DNA from: Clostridia bacterium | GTDB taxonomy: Bacteria > Bacillota > Clostridia > Christensenellales > Aristaeellaceae | Length of the DNA stretch: 32,373 bases | NCBI GenBank assembly: GCA_017937655.1 | Contig: JAGBDE010000025.1 | Coordinates: forward strand, 1-32,373 | Direction of reading: 5' to 3' | Shown: positions 22,453 to 30,824 of the stretch, one piece after another | Position numbering within the stretch: position 1 is the stretch's first letter | How the letters are laid out: each line of letters begins with the position of its first letter | Position numbers and translations under genes: made by a program | The notes under the pieces: model-generated | Database searches by the model: none | What the model saw: the letters and a program-made list of their open reading frames with translations, nothing else | What the model was told of the DNA's origin: nothing

Positions 22453-24786
22453 ATGCATTCCATTCCCTACGAATATCGAAACTTGCCCATTCCCGGGGGC
22501 GGATACGTGACCGGCTTTCAGTTCCATCCCCGGGAGGAAGGGCTGCTGTATTGCCGTACGGACATCGGCGGCTCCTACCGCCTTGACCGGGACAAGCAGC
22601 GCTGGGTGTCCCTGATCCCTCACGTGACCATGGAGGATCTGAGCCAGGCCTTTCCCATTGCCATGGCCCTGGATCCCAACGACCCGGACAAGCTGTACAT
22701 CGCCTGCGGTGTGGGCGATCCCAAAAGCAAGGGCCAGCTGGCGGTGTCTCATGACCGGGGCGAGCATTTCCGCGCGCTGCCCATGCCCATGTACATCCAC
22801 GGCAACCTGAACGGCCGGGGCACGGGGGAGCGGCTGATCCTGGACCAGGATGATCCCCGCCGCCTGTATTTTGCCAGCCAGAAGGACGGCCTGTGGACAT
22901 CCCCTGATCTGGGTGAAAGCTGGGAAAAGCTGACTGCCCTGCCGGACGACTACTGCGCCTTCGTCTGCCAGATGGGCCGGGCGATGGTGGTGTCCACCGC
23001 AGGCGTCACCACCCGCGCGGACAACACGACCCGGGGCCACAGCCTGTACATCAGCTATGACAACGGCCAGAGCTTCCAGCCCATGGCCCAGCCCGAAAGC
23101 ACCACCGTGCCTGGCTGCCGCCTGAACGGCCTGGTGGGCCAGCGCTGGTCTCGGGATGACAAGTACTTCTACGTGACATTCTCCGCCAACGGCGCCAATT
23201 CCTACGTGCAGGAAAACGGCTACAGCTGCGATTCCGGCGACGCCACCGACGGCCACATCGTCCGCTATGCCATCCTGCCGGACGGAACCCTGGGCCAGAT
23301 GGAGGACATCACCCCCGGCGCGGCCAGCCAGGTCAGAGGCCTGGGACAGGAGAACATCCGCCCGGGCGACCATCTGCCCTACGGCTTTTCCGGCATTGCT
23401 GCCTCCCAAAACCGGCCCGGTATGCTGGTTGTGTCCACCATCGTGAAGTATGACGGCGACAGTATTTTCCTGTCTGAGGATTACGGCCAGAGCTGGCAGC
23501 AGATCCTTTACGGCCTCAAGGAGGGCGACATCCGCTTCCGCACCTACTATATGCAGCCCAAGTACAACGAGAACGGCTCCCTCATCCATTGGCTCAGCGA
23601 CCTGAAGCTGAACCCATTCGACGATAACGAGGTCTGGTTCAACACCGGCACCGGCGTGTTCCGTTCCTATCACCTGACGGAGCCCTCCCGCTTCTTTACG
23701 GATTTCAGCGACGGCATTGAGGAAACGGTGCACCTGAACGTTTACAGCCTTCCCGGCAGCGATACCCAGGTCATTGATATCGTGGGCGATTTGGGCGGCT
23801 TTGCCTTCCAGGACATCGACCAGCCCTGCGAAAATTCTTTCGCGGACGACGACGGCAACCGCTACATTACCTGCATCAACGCGGATTTCTGCGACCAGAA
23901 CCCGGAGCGGCTGATTGTCACCGCCCGTGGAAACTGGCGGGGCAAGACCAAGGGCGGCCTCATTCTTTCTGAGGACGCAGGCAAGACCTTCCGCCGCCTG
24001 CCCATGCCCTTTGGCCTGAGCGCGGAAATCGACCAGGCGCTGCACCGCATCGAGCGGCCCAATGTGAACGCCGGCTGGGTGGCCATGTCCCCGGACGGAC
24101 GGAACGTGGTCTGGTCCATCGCTGATGGCATCCGCCTGCCGGGCAGGCAGGTGGTCACCAGCCACGACGGCGGTGAAACCTTCGCCATCACCCGGATTTT
24201 CGACCTGGACGGCCAGCCGGTGCTTGCGGAAAGCGTGAAGACCTTCTCCGACCGGATGGATTCCGACGTTTTCTACGCCTTTGGTCCCCATTCCGCCTTC
24301 TATATCAGCCTGGACGGCGGCAGCACCTTCCGCCAGCGGCCCTTGCCGGGCTTCCCGGACGCAGACTTCGGCCTGATCGACTGTGCCAACAAAACGGAGA
24401 TCCGTGGCGTGGCGGGCCGTCAGGGCGAGTTTTACATCGCGGTGGGGAAGGGCGGCCTGTGGAAAATGCACTATGACAAGGCCTCCGACGCCCTCCACAT
24501 CGTCCGCCTGACCCGGGACGGCGATACCGTCTACCGGGTGGGCCTGGGCCTGGGCAGTCCGGGCGGCGACTACTTCCGCGAACGGAAGGCCCTGTATGTA
24601 AGCGGCATCATCGGCGGGGAATACGGCTTCTACCAGTCCCTGGATGACTGTGCCACCTTCACCCGCCTGAATACTGACCGGCAGATGTTCGGCGAGATCA
24701 TCTCCATTGACGGCGATTGCCGAAAGTTCGGACGTTTCTTCCTTGCAACCGGCTCCTGCGGCCTGATTTATGGCCAGCCTGTCTGA
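22453..24786 (+). CDS. GH74-like xyloglucanase-family protein, apparently cytoplasmic
   Basis: The 777-residue protein starts at ATG 22453 behind GGAGG. It opens with the GH74 pattern GGGYVTGFQFHPREEGLLYCRTDIGGSY, in which Asp37 matches one catalytic Asp; Asp446 in VGDLGGFAFQD matches the second. At least seven Asp-box-like blade motifs are visible, for example SHDRGEHF, SPDLGESW, SEDYGQSW, SEDAGKTF and SLDGGSTF, consistent with tandem seven-bladed propellers. GH74 enzymes cleave the beta-1,4-glucan backbone of xyloglucan. Members are usually secreted, yet no signal peptide is present here, so an oligosaccharide-acting role in the cytoplasm is inferred. Confidence 0.8.
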   Translation: MHSIPYEYRNLPIPGGGYVTGFQFHPREEGLLYCRTDIGGSYRLDRDKQRWVSLIPHVTMEDLSQAFPIAMALDPNDPDKLYIACGVGDPKSKGQLAVSHDRGEHFRALPMPMYIHGNLNGRGTGERLILDQDDPRRLYFASQKDGLWTSPDLGESWEKLTALPDDYCAFVCQMGRAMVVSTAGVTTRADNTTRGHSLYISYDNGQSFQPMAQPESTTVPGCRLNGLVGQRWSRDDKYFYVTFSANGANSYVQENGYSCDSGDATDGHIVRYAILPDGTLGQMEDITPGAASQVRGLGQENIRPGDHLPYGFSGIAASQNRPGMLVVSTIVKYDGDSIFLSEDYGQSWQQILYGLKEGDIRFRTYYMQPKYNENGSLIHWLSDLKLNPFDDNEVWFNTGTGVFRSYHLTEPSRFFTDFSDGIEETVHLNVYSLPGSDTQVIDIVGDLGGFAFQDIDQPCENSFADDDGNRYITCINADFCDQNPERLIVTARGNWRGKTKGGLILSEDAGKTFRRLPMPFGLSAEIDQALHRIERPNVNAGWVAMSPDGRNVVWSIADGIRLPGRQVVTSHDGGETFAITRIFDLDGQPVLAESVKTFSDRMDSDVFYAFGPHSAFYISLDGGSTFRQRPLPGFPDADFGLIDCANKTEIRGVAGRQGEFYIAVGKGGLWKMHYDKASDALHIVRLTRDGDTVYRVGLGLGSPGGDYFRERKALYVSGIIGGEYGFYQSLDDCATFTRLNTDRQMFGEIISIDGDCRKFGRFFLATGSCGLIYGQPV

Positions 24787-24807
24787 CCCCTGAAAGGAGA
24801 CAAAACC

Positions 24808-26871
24808 ATGCATGTTTATCAGGAAAACCAGCGCCTCGTCATCGCCGACGGCAACAGCCGCGTGTGGATCGACCCCTGGGGCGAGAACTCCCTCCGCGTG
24901 CGGATGACCCCCGATCCCCGGATGGATCCCAACGACTGGGCCCTCTCCGAGCCTGTGAAGGAGACGGAAAGCACCATTACCTTTGAGACCATCGACACCA
25001 CCGACCCCTGGTACAAGGGCGAGGAATGGGCCAAGTATCATTCCACCGGCACCGTGGCTACCCTCACCAACGGCAAAATCACCGCCAAGGTGAACCCGGA
25101 GGGCTGGATCAGCTACTTTAACCAGAAGGGCGACCTGCTGACTGAGGAATACTGGCGCACCCGGGATCGCCTGAATCGCTACTGCGTGCCGCTGGCAATC
25201 ACGGGTCGGGAGATGAAGCCCATCTTTGGCACGGAAAGCTACGAGCTTACCGCACGCTTCGAAGCCTTCGACGACGAAAAGATCTTCGGCATGGGTCAGT
25301 ATCAGCATCGCCGCCTGGACAAGAAGGGCGCTACCCTGGAGCTGGCCCACCGCAACAGCCAGGCCAGCGTGCCGTTCTATGTATCCACCCGGGGCTATGG
25401 CTTTTTATGGAACAATCCGGCCATCGGCACCGCCACCTTCGGCACCAACAAGACCGAGTGGAATGCCCGCAGCACCCGCAAAATGGACTACTTCATCACC
25501 GCCGGCGATACCCCTGCGGAGATCGAAAGCCAGTACTCCGCCGCCACCGGCCGCACCCCCATGATGCCGGAATACGGCATGGGTTACTGGCAGTGCAAGC
25601 TGCGCTACCGCAACCAGGAGGAAGTGCTGGCAGTCGCCCGCGAACACAAGCGCCGCGGCCTGCCCATGGACGTGATCGTGATCGACTTCTTCCATTGGAC
25701 CATGCAGGGCGACTTCAAGTTTGAGCCCCGGGACTGGCCCGATCCCGAAGCCATGGTGAAGGAGCTTCGTGAAATGGGCATTGAGACGGTGGTTTCCGTG
25801 TGGCCCACTGTTGACGAACGCAGTGAAAACTACGGCTACATGGCCTCTCACGGCATGCTGATGAACACCGACCGCTGCACCGAGCGCTCCACCTGGATGG
25901 GCCCCACCGTGTACTACGATGCCACCCACCCCGGCGCACAGAAATTTGTGTGGGAGCGCTGCAAGGAAAACTATTATGACAAAGGCATCCGCTGCTTCTG
26001 GCTGGACGAGGCCGAGCCGGAATGCTCCTACGATTTTGACAACTACCGCTACTGGGCCGGCCCTGCCATGCAGGTGACCAACACTTACCCCGTGGGCTAC
26101 GCCAAGGGCTTCTACGAGGGGCTCAAGTCCGTGGGCGAGGAGCTGCCCATGAGCCTGGTGCGCTGCGCCTGGGCCGGCAGCCAGAAATACGCGGTGCTGA
26201 CCTGGTCGGGCGATATTCATTCCTCCTTCCGGGCCATGCGGGAGCAGGTGCAAGCCGGCCTCAGCATGGGTATGGCGGGCATTCCCTGGTGGACTTCCGA
26301 TATCGGCGGTTTCCTGGGCGGCGTCATCGACGACCCGGCTTTCCGGGAACTGCTGGTGCGCTGGTTCCAGTGGAGCTGCTTCTGCCCGGTGTTTCGCATG
26401 CACGGCGAGCGCAGCCCCTGGTATGAGCGGGAGCAGGAGTTCATCAACAACGTGCGCCAGTTGACCTCCGGCCAGGACAACGAGGTGTGGAGCTTCGGTG
26501 AAGAGGTCTATGAAATTTTGGTCAAGTACCTGTTCATCCGCGAGCGGCTGCGGCCCTACGTCCGCCGCCTGATGAAGGACGCCAGCGAGACCGGCGCACC
26601 CGTCATGCGCCCCCTGTACTACGATTTCCCCACGGACAAGACTGCTGCCGACGTGGAGGACTGCTACATGTTCGGCCCGGATCTGCTGGTGGCTCCCATT
26701 GTGGAAGCAGGCGCCACGGACCGCAAGGTGTACCTGCCTGCGGGCTGCAAGTGGACCGACGCCTACACCAAGCAGGTCTACGAGGGTGGCCAGTTCGTCA
26801 CCGTGCCTGCGCCCATCGGCGTGATTCCCGTCATGATGCGGGAAGGCACCAGCTACGATATCTATCAGTAA
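24808..26871 (+). CDS. GH31 family glycosidase (alpha-xylosidase/alpha-glucosidase type)
   Basis: The 687-residue protein starts at ATG 24808, after AAAGGAG. It has an N-terminal beta-sandwich (FGMGQYQHRRLDKKG, STRGYGFLWNN) and a catalytic barrel with PMDVIVIDFFHWT. Asp400 in CFWLDEAEPE is the probable nucleophile and Asp469 in LTWSGDIHSSF the acid/base. IPWWTSDIGGF and FRMHGERSPW line the active site. It is clearly a different branch from the YicI-type gene upstream. Genomic context favours alpha-xylosidase, but alpha-glucosidase or alpha-galactosidase activity is possible. It is the last gene of the rightward operon. Confidence 0.9.
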   Translation: MHVYQENQRLVIADGNSRVWIDPWGENSLRVRMTPDPRMDPNDWALSEPVKETESTITFETIDTTDPWYKGEEWAKYHSTGTVATLTNGKITAKVNPEGWISYFNQKGDLLTEEYWRTRDRLNRYCVPLAITGREMKPIFGTESYELTARFEAFDDEKIFGMGQYQHRRLDKKGATLELAHRNSQASVPFYVSTRGYGFLWNNPAIGTATFGTNKTEWNARSTRKMDYFITAGDTPAEIESQYSAATGRTPMMPEYGMGYWQCKLRYRNQEEVLAVAREHKRRGLPMDVIVIDFFHWTMQGDFKFEPRDWPDPEAMVKELREMGIETVVSVWPTVDERSENYGYMASHGMLMNTDRCTERSTWMGPTVYYDATHPGAQKFVWERCKENYYDKGIRCFWLDEAEPECSYDFDNYRYWAGPAMQVTNTYPVGYAKGFYEGLKSVGEELPMSLVRCAWAGSQKYAVLTWSGDIHSSFRAMREQVQAGLSMGMAGIPWWTSDIGGFLGGVIDDPAFRELLVRWFQWSCFCPVFRMHGERSPWYEREQEFINNVRQLTSGQDNEVWSFGEEVYEILVKYLFIRERLRPYVRRLMKDASETGAPVMRPLYYDFPTDKTAADVEDCYMFGPDLLVAPIVEAGATDRKVYLPAGCKWTDAYTKQVYEGGQFVTVPAPIGVIPVMMREGTSYDIYQ

Positions 26872-26909
26872 AAAAGAGAACCCCTCCCTGCAATCACAAG
26901 CTATTTTGT

Positions 26910-27020
26910 CAAGGGTGTTTTCACATTTTTCATCCATGGGCAAGAATCGTGGCATAATTCACCCCAACAGGGCAATGCGAACGCGGCTGCTGTCTACGAT
27001 GCTGGACAGCAGCCGTATTT
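26910..27020 (+). repeat. Left flank repeat of the ImmA/IrrE module: T-rich box plus CTGCTG hairpin
   Basis: The box at 26910-26933 matches 29212-29235 in 20 of 24 positions. It is followed at 26984-27015 by a hairpin, CGGCTGCTG with CAGCAGCCG around a 14-nt loop, then TATTTTGATT. The right copy has the same order: box, CTGCTG hairpin with a 14-nt loop, CTTTTGATT. The hairpin can also terminate the upstream glycosidase operon. The 375-nt gap 26872-27246 otherwise holds no convincing gene. Confidence 0.6.
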
Positions 27021-27183
27021 TGATTCGAAGTTGTTGGCTATATTCCTCAACTTTTGAATGCTCCAGCACTCTCAACCAATCAACGGTTCGTATGTGGAGG
27101 ATGAAATTACTTGTAGTAAGTCTTTCCAATACCCTTCCATCCCGCACGCTGCATGACCGATCAACATTTATTCGAAAACGCAC

Positions 27184-27211
27184 TTGACAAACTCGTCGAT
27201 TTATGTAAAAA
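27184..27211 (+). promoter_or_regulatory. Promoter of the DUF5986-like/ImmA-IrrE module
   Basis: TTGACA at 27184-27189, a 16-bp spacer and TAAAAA at 27206-27211. The start codon of the first gene is 35 nt further on. Confidence 0.5.
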
Positions 27212-27246
27212 TATATGCGGATTCTAAGAACGGAGGGTAAAACCGC

Positions 27247-27990
27247 TTGATTATCACATTTGATTCCCTTGAAATCCTTCTCAGTCGAATCGTGCGTGCG
27301 GTCGACAAGACCATTGCGGAGGATATTCCACAGGAAAGGCGCGAAAAGGATCTTGAAACCAAGAACTATCTTGCGCACATCCGTGGTGACTACCTCAACA
27401 ATAATCTTCGTCGTCTTGTTGCGATTGAGGGCATTGAGCTTCATCCATTTAGACGTTATGGGTGGGAAGGTCGAATTCTGATCGATAGGGAGAATAAGAT
27501 AACGATTGGTGTAACCACACAAGCCAATTTGCAAGTGATCCCGCGAAAGAAAGACAGGAATTGCCCCAACTATATGCAGACGCTGCTTCGAATACTGAAC
27601 GGGGACCTCGAAAGTCCGACAACGCAGCTCTCATTTTTGCCGCCTGCTTCACAATTCGCACCAGAAGTATACGAAGATGACTTCGACAGCATCATGGCGG
27701 GAGTTCTTGATCCAAACTCTGGTTTCAGGCACTGCATCGTCGCATATACTGCCGATCATGATGAAATCAGTGACATCGCCTTCTATTTGCTGAATGGTGA
27801 TTTTGAAATTGTGGAAAAGCATGACTTGCGCGGCTATATCCAGCCTGATTTCTCACGGCTTACTGCGTCAAGCAACCATTCCGAAACCACCACAGCCTCT
27901 ACACAGAATGTGCGTTCACTGGTCAAGCTCAAGAAAAAGCCAGGAATCAAACCCACGCTTAAATCTTTCGAAGAAGAAAATGAGGCCTAA
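27247..27990 (+). CDS. DUF5986-like protein of unknown function
   Basis: The 247-residue protein appears to start at TTG 27247, with GGAGGG about 10 nt before it. Visible segments include KNYLAHIRGDYLNNNLRRLV, a short strand-rich core (WEGRILIDRENKITIGVTT) and a hydrophilic, Ser/Thr-rich then Lys-rich tail ending FEEENEA. No catalytic motif is plain. From memory, proteins called DUF5986 look like this and occur beside XRE/ImmA-type genes, but I cannot verify it. The next gene begins 21 nt downstream, so the two form a pair that may act as toxin and antitoxin or as regulator and target. Confidence 0.55.
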   Translation: MIITFDSLEILLSRIVRAVDKTIAEDIPQERREKDLETKNYLAHIRGDYLNNNLRRLVAIEGIELHPFRRYGWEGRILIDRENKITIGVTTQANLQVIPRKKDRNCPNYMQTLLRILNGDLESPTTQLSFLPPASQFAPEVYEDDFDSIMAGVLDPNSGFRHCIVAYTADHDEISDIAFYLLNGDFEIVEKHDLRGYIQPDFSRLTASSNHSETTTASTQNVRSLVKLKKKPGIKPTLKSFEEENEA

Positions 27991-28011
27991 TCAAATAAAG
28001 GAGTTGGCACG

Positions 28012-29202
28012 ATGGAAAGGAGAGAATTCCGAGGCGAACGCCTGAAATACGCTCGGATATTCCGCGGAAAAAGTCTGACCGAATTGGCGAACGAGTCAGG
28101 GATCAGCAAACAGCTTATTTCCCAGTACGAAAATGGAGACAGTCGCCCGTCGCATGAGCGACTGTTCACCATTTCCGAAATTTTGCATTTTCCATATGAC
28201 TTTTTCATGCAAAGCGATTTATACTCTGCACATACTGAGGTGACATACTTCCGATCATTGATGAGTGCAAAGCGTATGGAACGCGCTGCACAATCGTATA
28301 GGCTTGAAATCGCTGTAGAGATTTATAAAGCACTTCAAGATGAGTACATAGATTTCGAACCACTCCGAATTCCCCCAATTGAGTTCAGCGGTGTAGATAG
28401 CGAAACAGACGAAGCTGCTATGGCAAAAGCTGCTGACGAGATTGAACAGATTGCCAATAAGCTAAGAGAATACTGGAAGCTGGGAGATGGACCAATTGAG
28501 AATCTTCAGTTCGTTCTGGAGAGCAATGGCATCATCGTTACCGGATTTCCTACTGCTGCCGATGGTATAGATGCTTTTAGTCAGAGAACCTACGTTTCTG
28601 ATCATGATGTATATGCTATTGCTGTTGACCAAGGTGATAAGCCTGAAGGACGAATTCGGTTTGATCTTGCACATGAACTGGGACATATTCTTTTGCATCC
28701 GTGGAGCGAAAGCCTTGACATGATAACTAAGGAAGAGTTTAAGATTCGCGAGAAGCAAGCCAATTTGTTTGCGAGCGCCTTCTTATTGCCTGCAGATTCG
28801 TTCCGAAAAGATGCTCAGGCATATCCAACAGACCTAAAGTATTATCTTTGGCTAAAGAAGAAGTGGCATGTTTCTGTGGCAGCAATGCTATATCGAGCTC
28901 ATCAATTGCACATCATCACTGATAATCAGTTTAGCTATCTCATGCGTCAGTATTCTAAGAATGGTTGGCGCAAAGGCGAACCAGATGATTCTCCATTTCT
29001 GCTAAACGACAATGTGTTCCAAGGTGCGATTGATATGCTTTTTGAGGAGCATATTCTTACGCCCGTTACTTTTATGCACTTCCTAAAGTCCAGAAGCATA
29101 GATTTGTTCCCTGATGATGTAGAAGAAATCCTCCATCTGCGAAAAGGCACGTTGGATGTAGAAGAAACCAAGCCGAGAATTGTACGACTGAAGTTGCTAT
29201 AA
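28012..29202 (+). CDS. XRE HTH fused to ImmA/IrrE (M78) metallopeptidase
   Basis: The 396-residue protein starts at ATG 28012, after AAAGGAG. Residues 5-65 form an XRE helix-turn-helix (GKSLTELANESGISKQLISQYENG). A middle helical region follows, then a metallopeptidase domain with FDLAHELGHILLHP: His221, Glu222 and His225 are the zinc-site HExxH. EKQANLFASAFLLP supplies a typical third region. Such proteins cleave repressors in ImmA-ImmR phage/ICE control and in radiation response (IrrE), and also occur in toxin-antitoxin-like pairs. Here it is paired with an unknown protein inside an AT-rich island. It may autoregulate through its own HTH. Confidence 0.9.
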   Translation: MERREFRGERLKYARIFRGKSLTELANESGISKQLISQYENGDSRPSHERLFTISEILHFPYDFFMQSDLYSAHTEVTYFRSLMSAKRMERAAQSYRLEIAVEIYKALQDEYIDFEPLRIPPIEFSGVDSETDEAAMAKAADEIEQIANKLREYWKLGDGPIENLQFVLESNGIIVTGFPTAADGIDAFSQRTYVSDHDVYAIAVDQGDKPEGRIRFDLAHELGHILLHPWSESLDMITKEEFKIREKQANLFASAFLLPADSFRKDAQAYPTDLKYYLWLKKKWHVSVAAMLYRAHQLHIITDNQFSYLMRQYSKNGWRKGEPDDSPFLLNDNVFQGAIDMLFEEHILTPVTFMHFLKSRSIDLFPDDVEEILHLRKGTLDVEETKPRIVRLKLL

Positions 29203-29211
29203 GTATGTTTT

Positions 29212-29288
29212 CGAGGGTACTTTCACATTTTCCATGTGTACATAAAGGCGGGCTGCTGCCAATCTACATTGACAGCAGCCCGCCTTTT
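29212..29288 (+). repeat. Right flank repeat of the ImmA/IrrE module, including terminator hairpin
   Basis: The T-rich box at 29212-29235 (20/24 to the left copy) is followed by a 15-bp stem, AAAGGCGGGCTGCTG with its complement (29244-29288), around a 14-nt loop, then TTTTGATTTG. The hairpin would terminate the metallopeptidase gene, which stops at 29202. Confidence 0.65.
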
Positions 29289-29297
29289 GATTTGTCC

Positions 29298-29326
29298 GTT
29301 CCTAACACAAGCATAGGAACTTTTTT
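29298..29326 (+). terminator. Second terminator after the metallopeptidase gene
   Basis: GTTCCTA and TAGGAAC form a 7-bp stem with a 9-nt loop followed by six Ts. It lies in the gap before the convergent four-gene operon. Confidence 0.65.
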
Positions 29327-29456
29327 CAGCTTATCTTGATAATTTCCTGATATGTCCCGAACGACTCATTATTTTGCAGATATCATAGCGATACACACAT
29401 ATATAGCCGTAGGGAAGGTAAGCGAATCAGGTTGTTGACGAATGTTGACAAAAGAA

Positions 29457-30134
29457 CTACTCTCTGATGCGCTTAAGAAGATCCATAAGCATAGAATTTT
29501 TATCCTTCTTAAGTTCTGTTACTAATCTGGCAAGCAATACTACTTGACTTTGATAGTCAGGTTGCGCAAGAATAATGTCAAGCAGATTAGATGCCTCCTG
29601 AGTCTTCTGCTCAAAATCAAAAGCTAAAACAAATTTCATCTTCTGAATATCATGGTCAAGAGTTCTTATCATTGCCTGATAATCTTTATTATCAACACTC
29701 AAGCCCCTCTCAATTCTGAAGTATGGAACACGTCTATCAATAAGAACATAGTATAGTGCGAATTTCCGGGTTTCGTCTGTATCGAAGATTGAATTGTTAA
29801 CTACACTTTCCCATACCATCTTATAGAGTTGTTCTTCCGTCAAATTACTGGCAACCGCTCTCTTTAAGCATGACTCAAACAAAGTGTCAACAATCTCGCC
29901 ATATGTGCTTTTTAACTCATTTTGGCTATCTTTCGAAATCCCCGAGGAACACACTTCGTACGATTCATCTGAATCGACCCGGCCGTAGAGTCTACAGGCT
30001 ATGGCAAACATATTCACACGGTTTTCTTGAGGAGCTGCGACTATCTGCTCATAAATCTCTGAACAAATGTCGAAAGCACTTCCAACATATGTATAAAACC
30101 GTTGCTCAAACTCAGCCACAGTGCTCGTTTTCAT
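29457..30134 (-). CDS. Unknown helical protein, last gene of a four-gene operon
   Basis: The 225-residue protein starts at ATG 30134, with AAGGAG about 10 nt before it. It looks soluble and mostly helical, with no signal peptide or membrane segment, and has charged helices at the end (LARLVTELKKDKNSMLMDLLKRIRE). No catalytic motif is recognised. It ends in TAG, the only intact gene in the window to do so. It is the fourth gene of a leftward set starting at 31224 and follows a small membrane protein after 19 nt, so the two products may act together at the membrane. Confidence 0.65.
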   Translation of the reverse strand: MKTSTVAEFEQRFYTYVGSAFDICSEIYEQIVAAPQENRVNMFAIACRLYGRVDSDESYEVCSSGISKDSQNELKSTYGEIVDTLFESCLKRAVASNLTEEQLYKMVWESVVNNSIFDTDETRKFALYYVLIDRRVPYFRIERGLSVDNKDYQAMIRTLDHDIQKMKFVLAFDFEQKTQEASNLLDIILAQPDYQSQVVLLARLVTELKKDKNSMLMDLLKRIRE

Positions 30135-30153
30135 ATATTCCCATCTCCTTTTC

Positions 30154-30522
30154 TTATTCTGCTTTTTTTGTCAATAGCGAACAATATAGTCTTGTGGGGA
30201 GACTAATCAACAATGTTACTAACATAATCAGATCGTTCCACAGACTATTCAAGGTTAGTACTTCCGTAAAGATTAGGACACCAGGGATTATCAATAAGCA
30301 GCACACGATCACCCCCAAGCCCTTAACGAAAGCACTACACTTTCCAGCCACCTGCATGTATAGACTATACACAGCAATCGGAAGCCCTATATAGTTTACT
30401 ACAGCAATCCACTGCTCAGTACTTTGCGTTCCGTCTGAAAGAGTTTCCAAAATTATGCGTGTCACGATCAACGTCACCAGCACAACGATCGTCATCAACT
30501 CAATCATTTTTGTCTTCTTCAT
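30154..30522 (-). CDS. Small four-helix membrane protein of unknown function
   Basis: The 122-residue protein has four hydrophobic segments: IELMTIVVLVTLIVTRIIL, a shorter one around WIAVVNYIGLPIAVYSLYM, VKGLGVIVCCLLIIPGVLIF and LIMLVTLLISLPTRLY. A lysine-rich N-terminus suggests it faces the cytoplasm. No family is recognised. Its ATG overlaps the stop of the gene before it by 4 nt (ATGA), which means tight translational coupling. Confidence 0.65.
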   Translation of the reverse strand: MKKTKMIELMTIVVLVTLIVTRIILETLSDGTQSTEQWIAVVNYIGLPIAVYSLYMQVAGKCSAFVKGLGVIVCCLLIIPGVLIFTEVLTLNSLWNDLIMLVTLLISLPTRLYCSLLTKKAE

Positions 30523-30824
30523 ACTTCACCACTGAATACATATTCTGTAACACCCGGCAGATTACGGGTGATAGGGTTGCTTTTCTCAACTCCTACAATC
30601 TGTTCCGCACACAAATTCCCAACAACGCTCCGAAGTTGATGAATCAGCAGTGGCTCGTCCTCACTAAAGCTAAGTATTATACTATTTTTCCCCAATGCAA
30701 TATGTGACAACAACTCCCGATTAACTTGCTTGTTGTTGTAACGATTATCTACGGATAATCGTTCTATTTTTTGCTTGGTTAGGCTTTTCTTGCATTTAGT
30801 GGGGACAACTATCTTAATTATCAT
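30519..30824 (-). CDS. Small unknown protein, second gene of the operon
   Basis: The 101-residue protein is read from ATG 30824 (MIIKIVVPTKCKK), 5-10 nt after AGGAAGAG; the ATG five codons upstream lies inside the preceding gene with no spacing advantage. It overlaps the upstream stop by 11 nt and the downstream start by 4 nt. The sequence looks like a small alpha/beta protein with two strand-like stretches (NSIILSFSEDEP, EQIVGVE). No family is recognised. Confidence 0.6.
   Translation of the reverse strand: MIIKIVVPTKCKKSLTKQKIERLSVDNRYNNKQVNRELLSHIALGKNSIILSFSEDEPLLIHQLRSVVGNLCAEQIVGVEKSNPITRNLPGVTEYVFSGEV

Noticed and set aside
18565..25350. A 2261-codon open frame on the minus strand across the glycosidase operon
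   Set aside because: It is antisense to four well-supported glycosidase genes with catalytic motifs and good ribosome sites. Its product is low-complexity (Gly, His, Ala, Val), as expected when codons ending in C or G are read backwards, and no domain is visible.
26959..27534. A 191-codon minus-strand open frame over the promoter and start of the DUF5986-like gene
   Set aside because: It overlaps a promoter, the ribosome site and half of a better-supported gene, and its translation shows no domain-like order.
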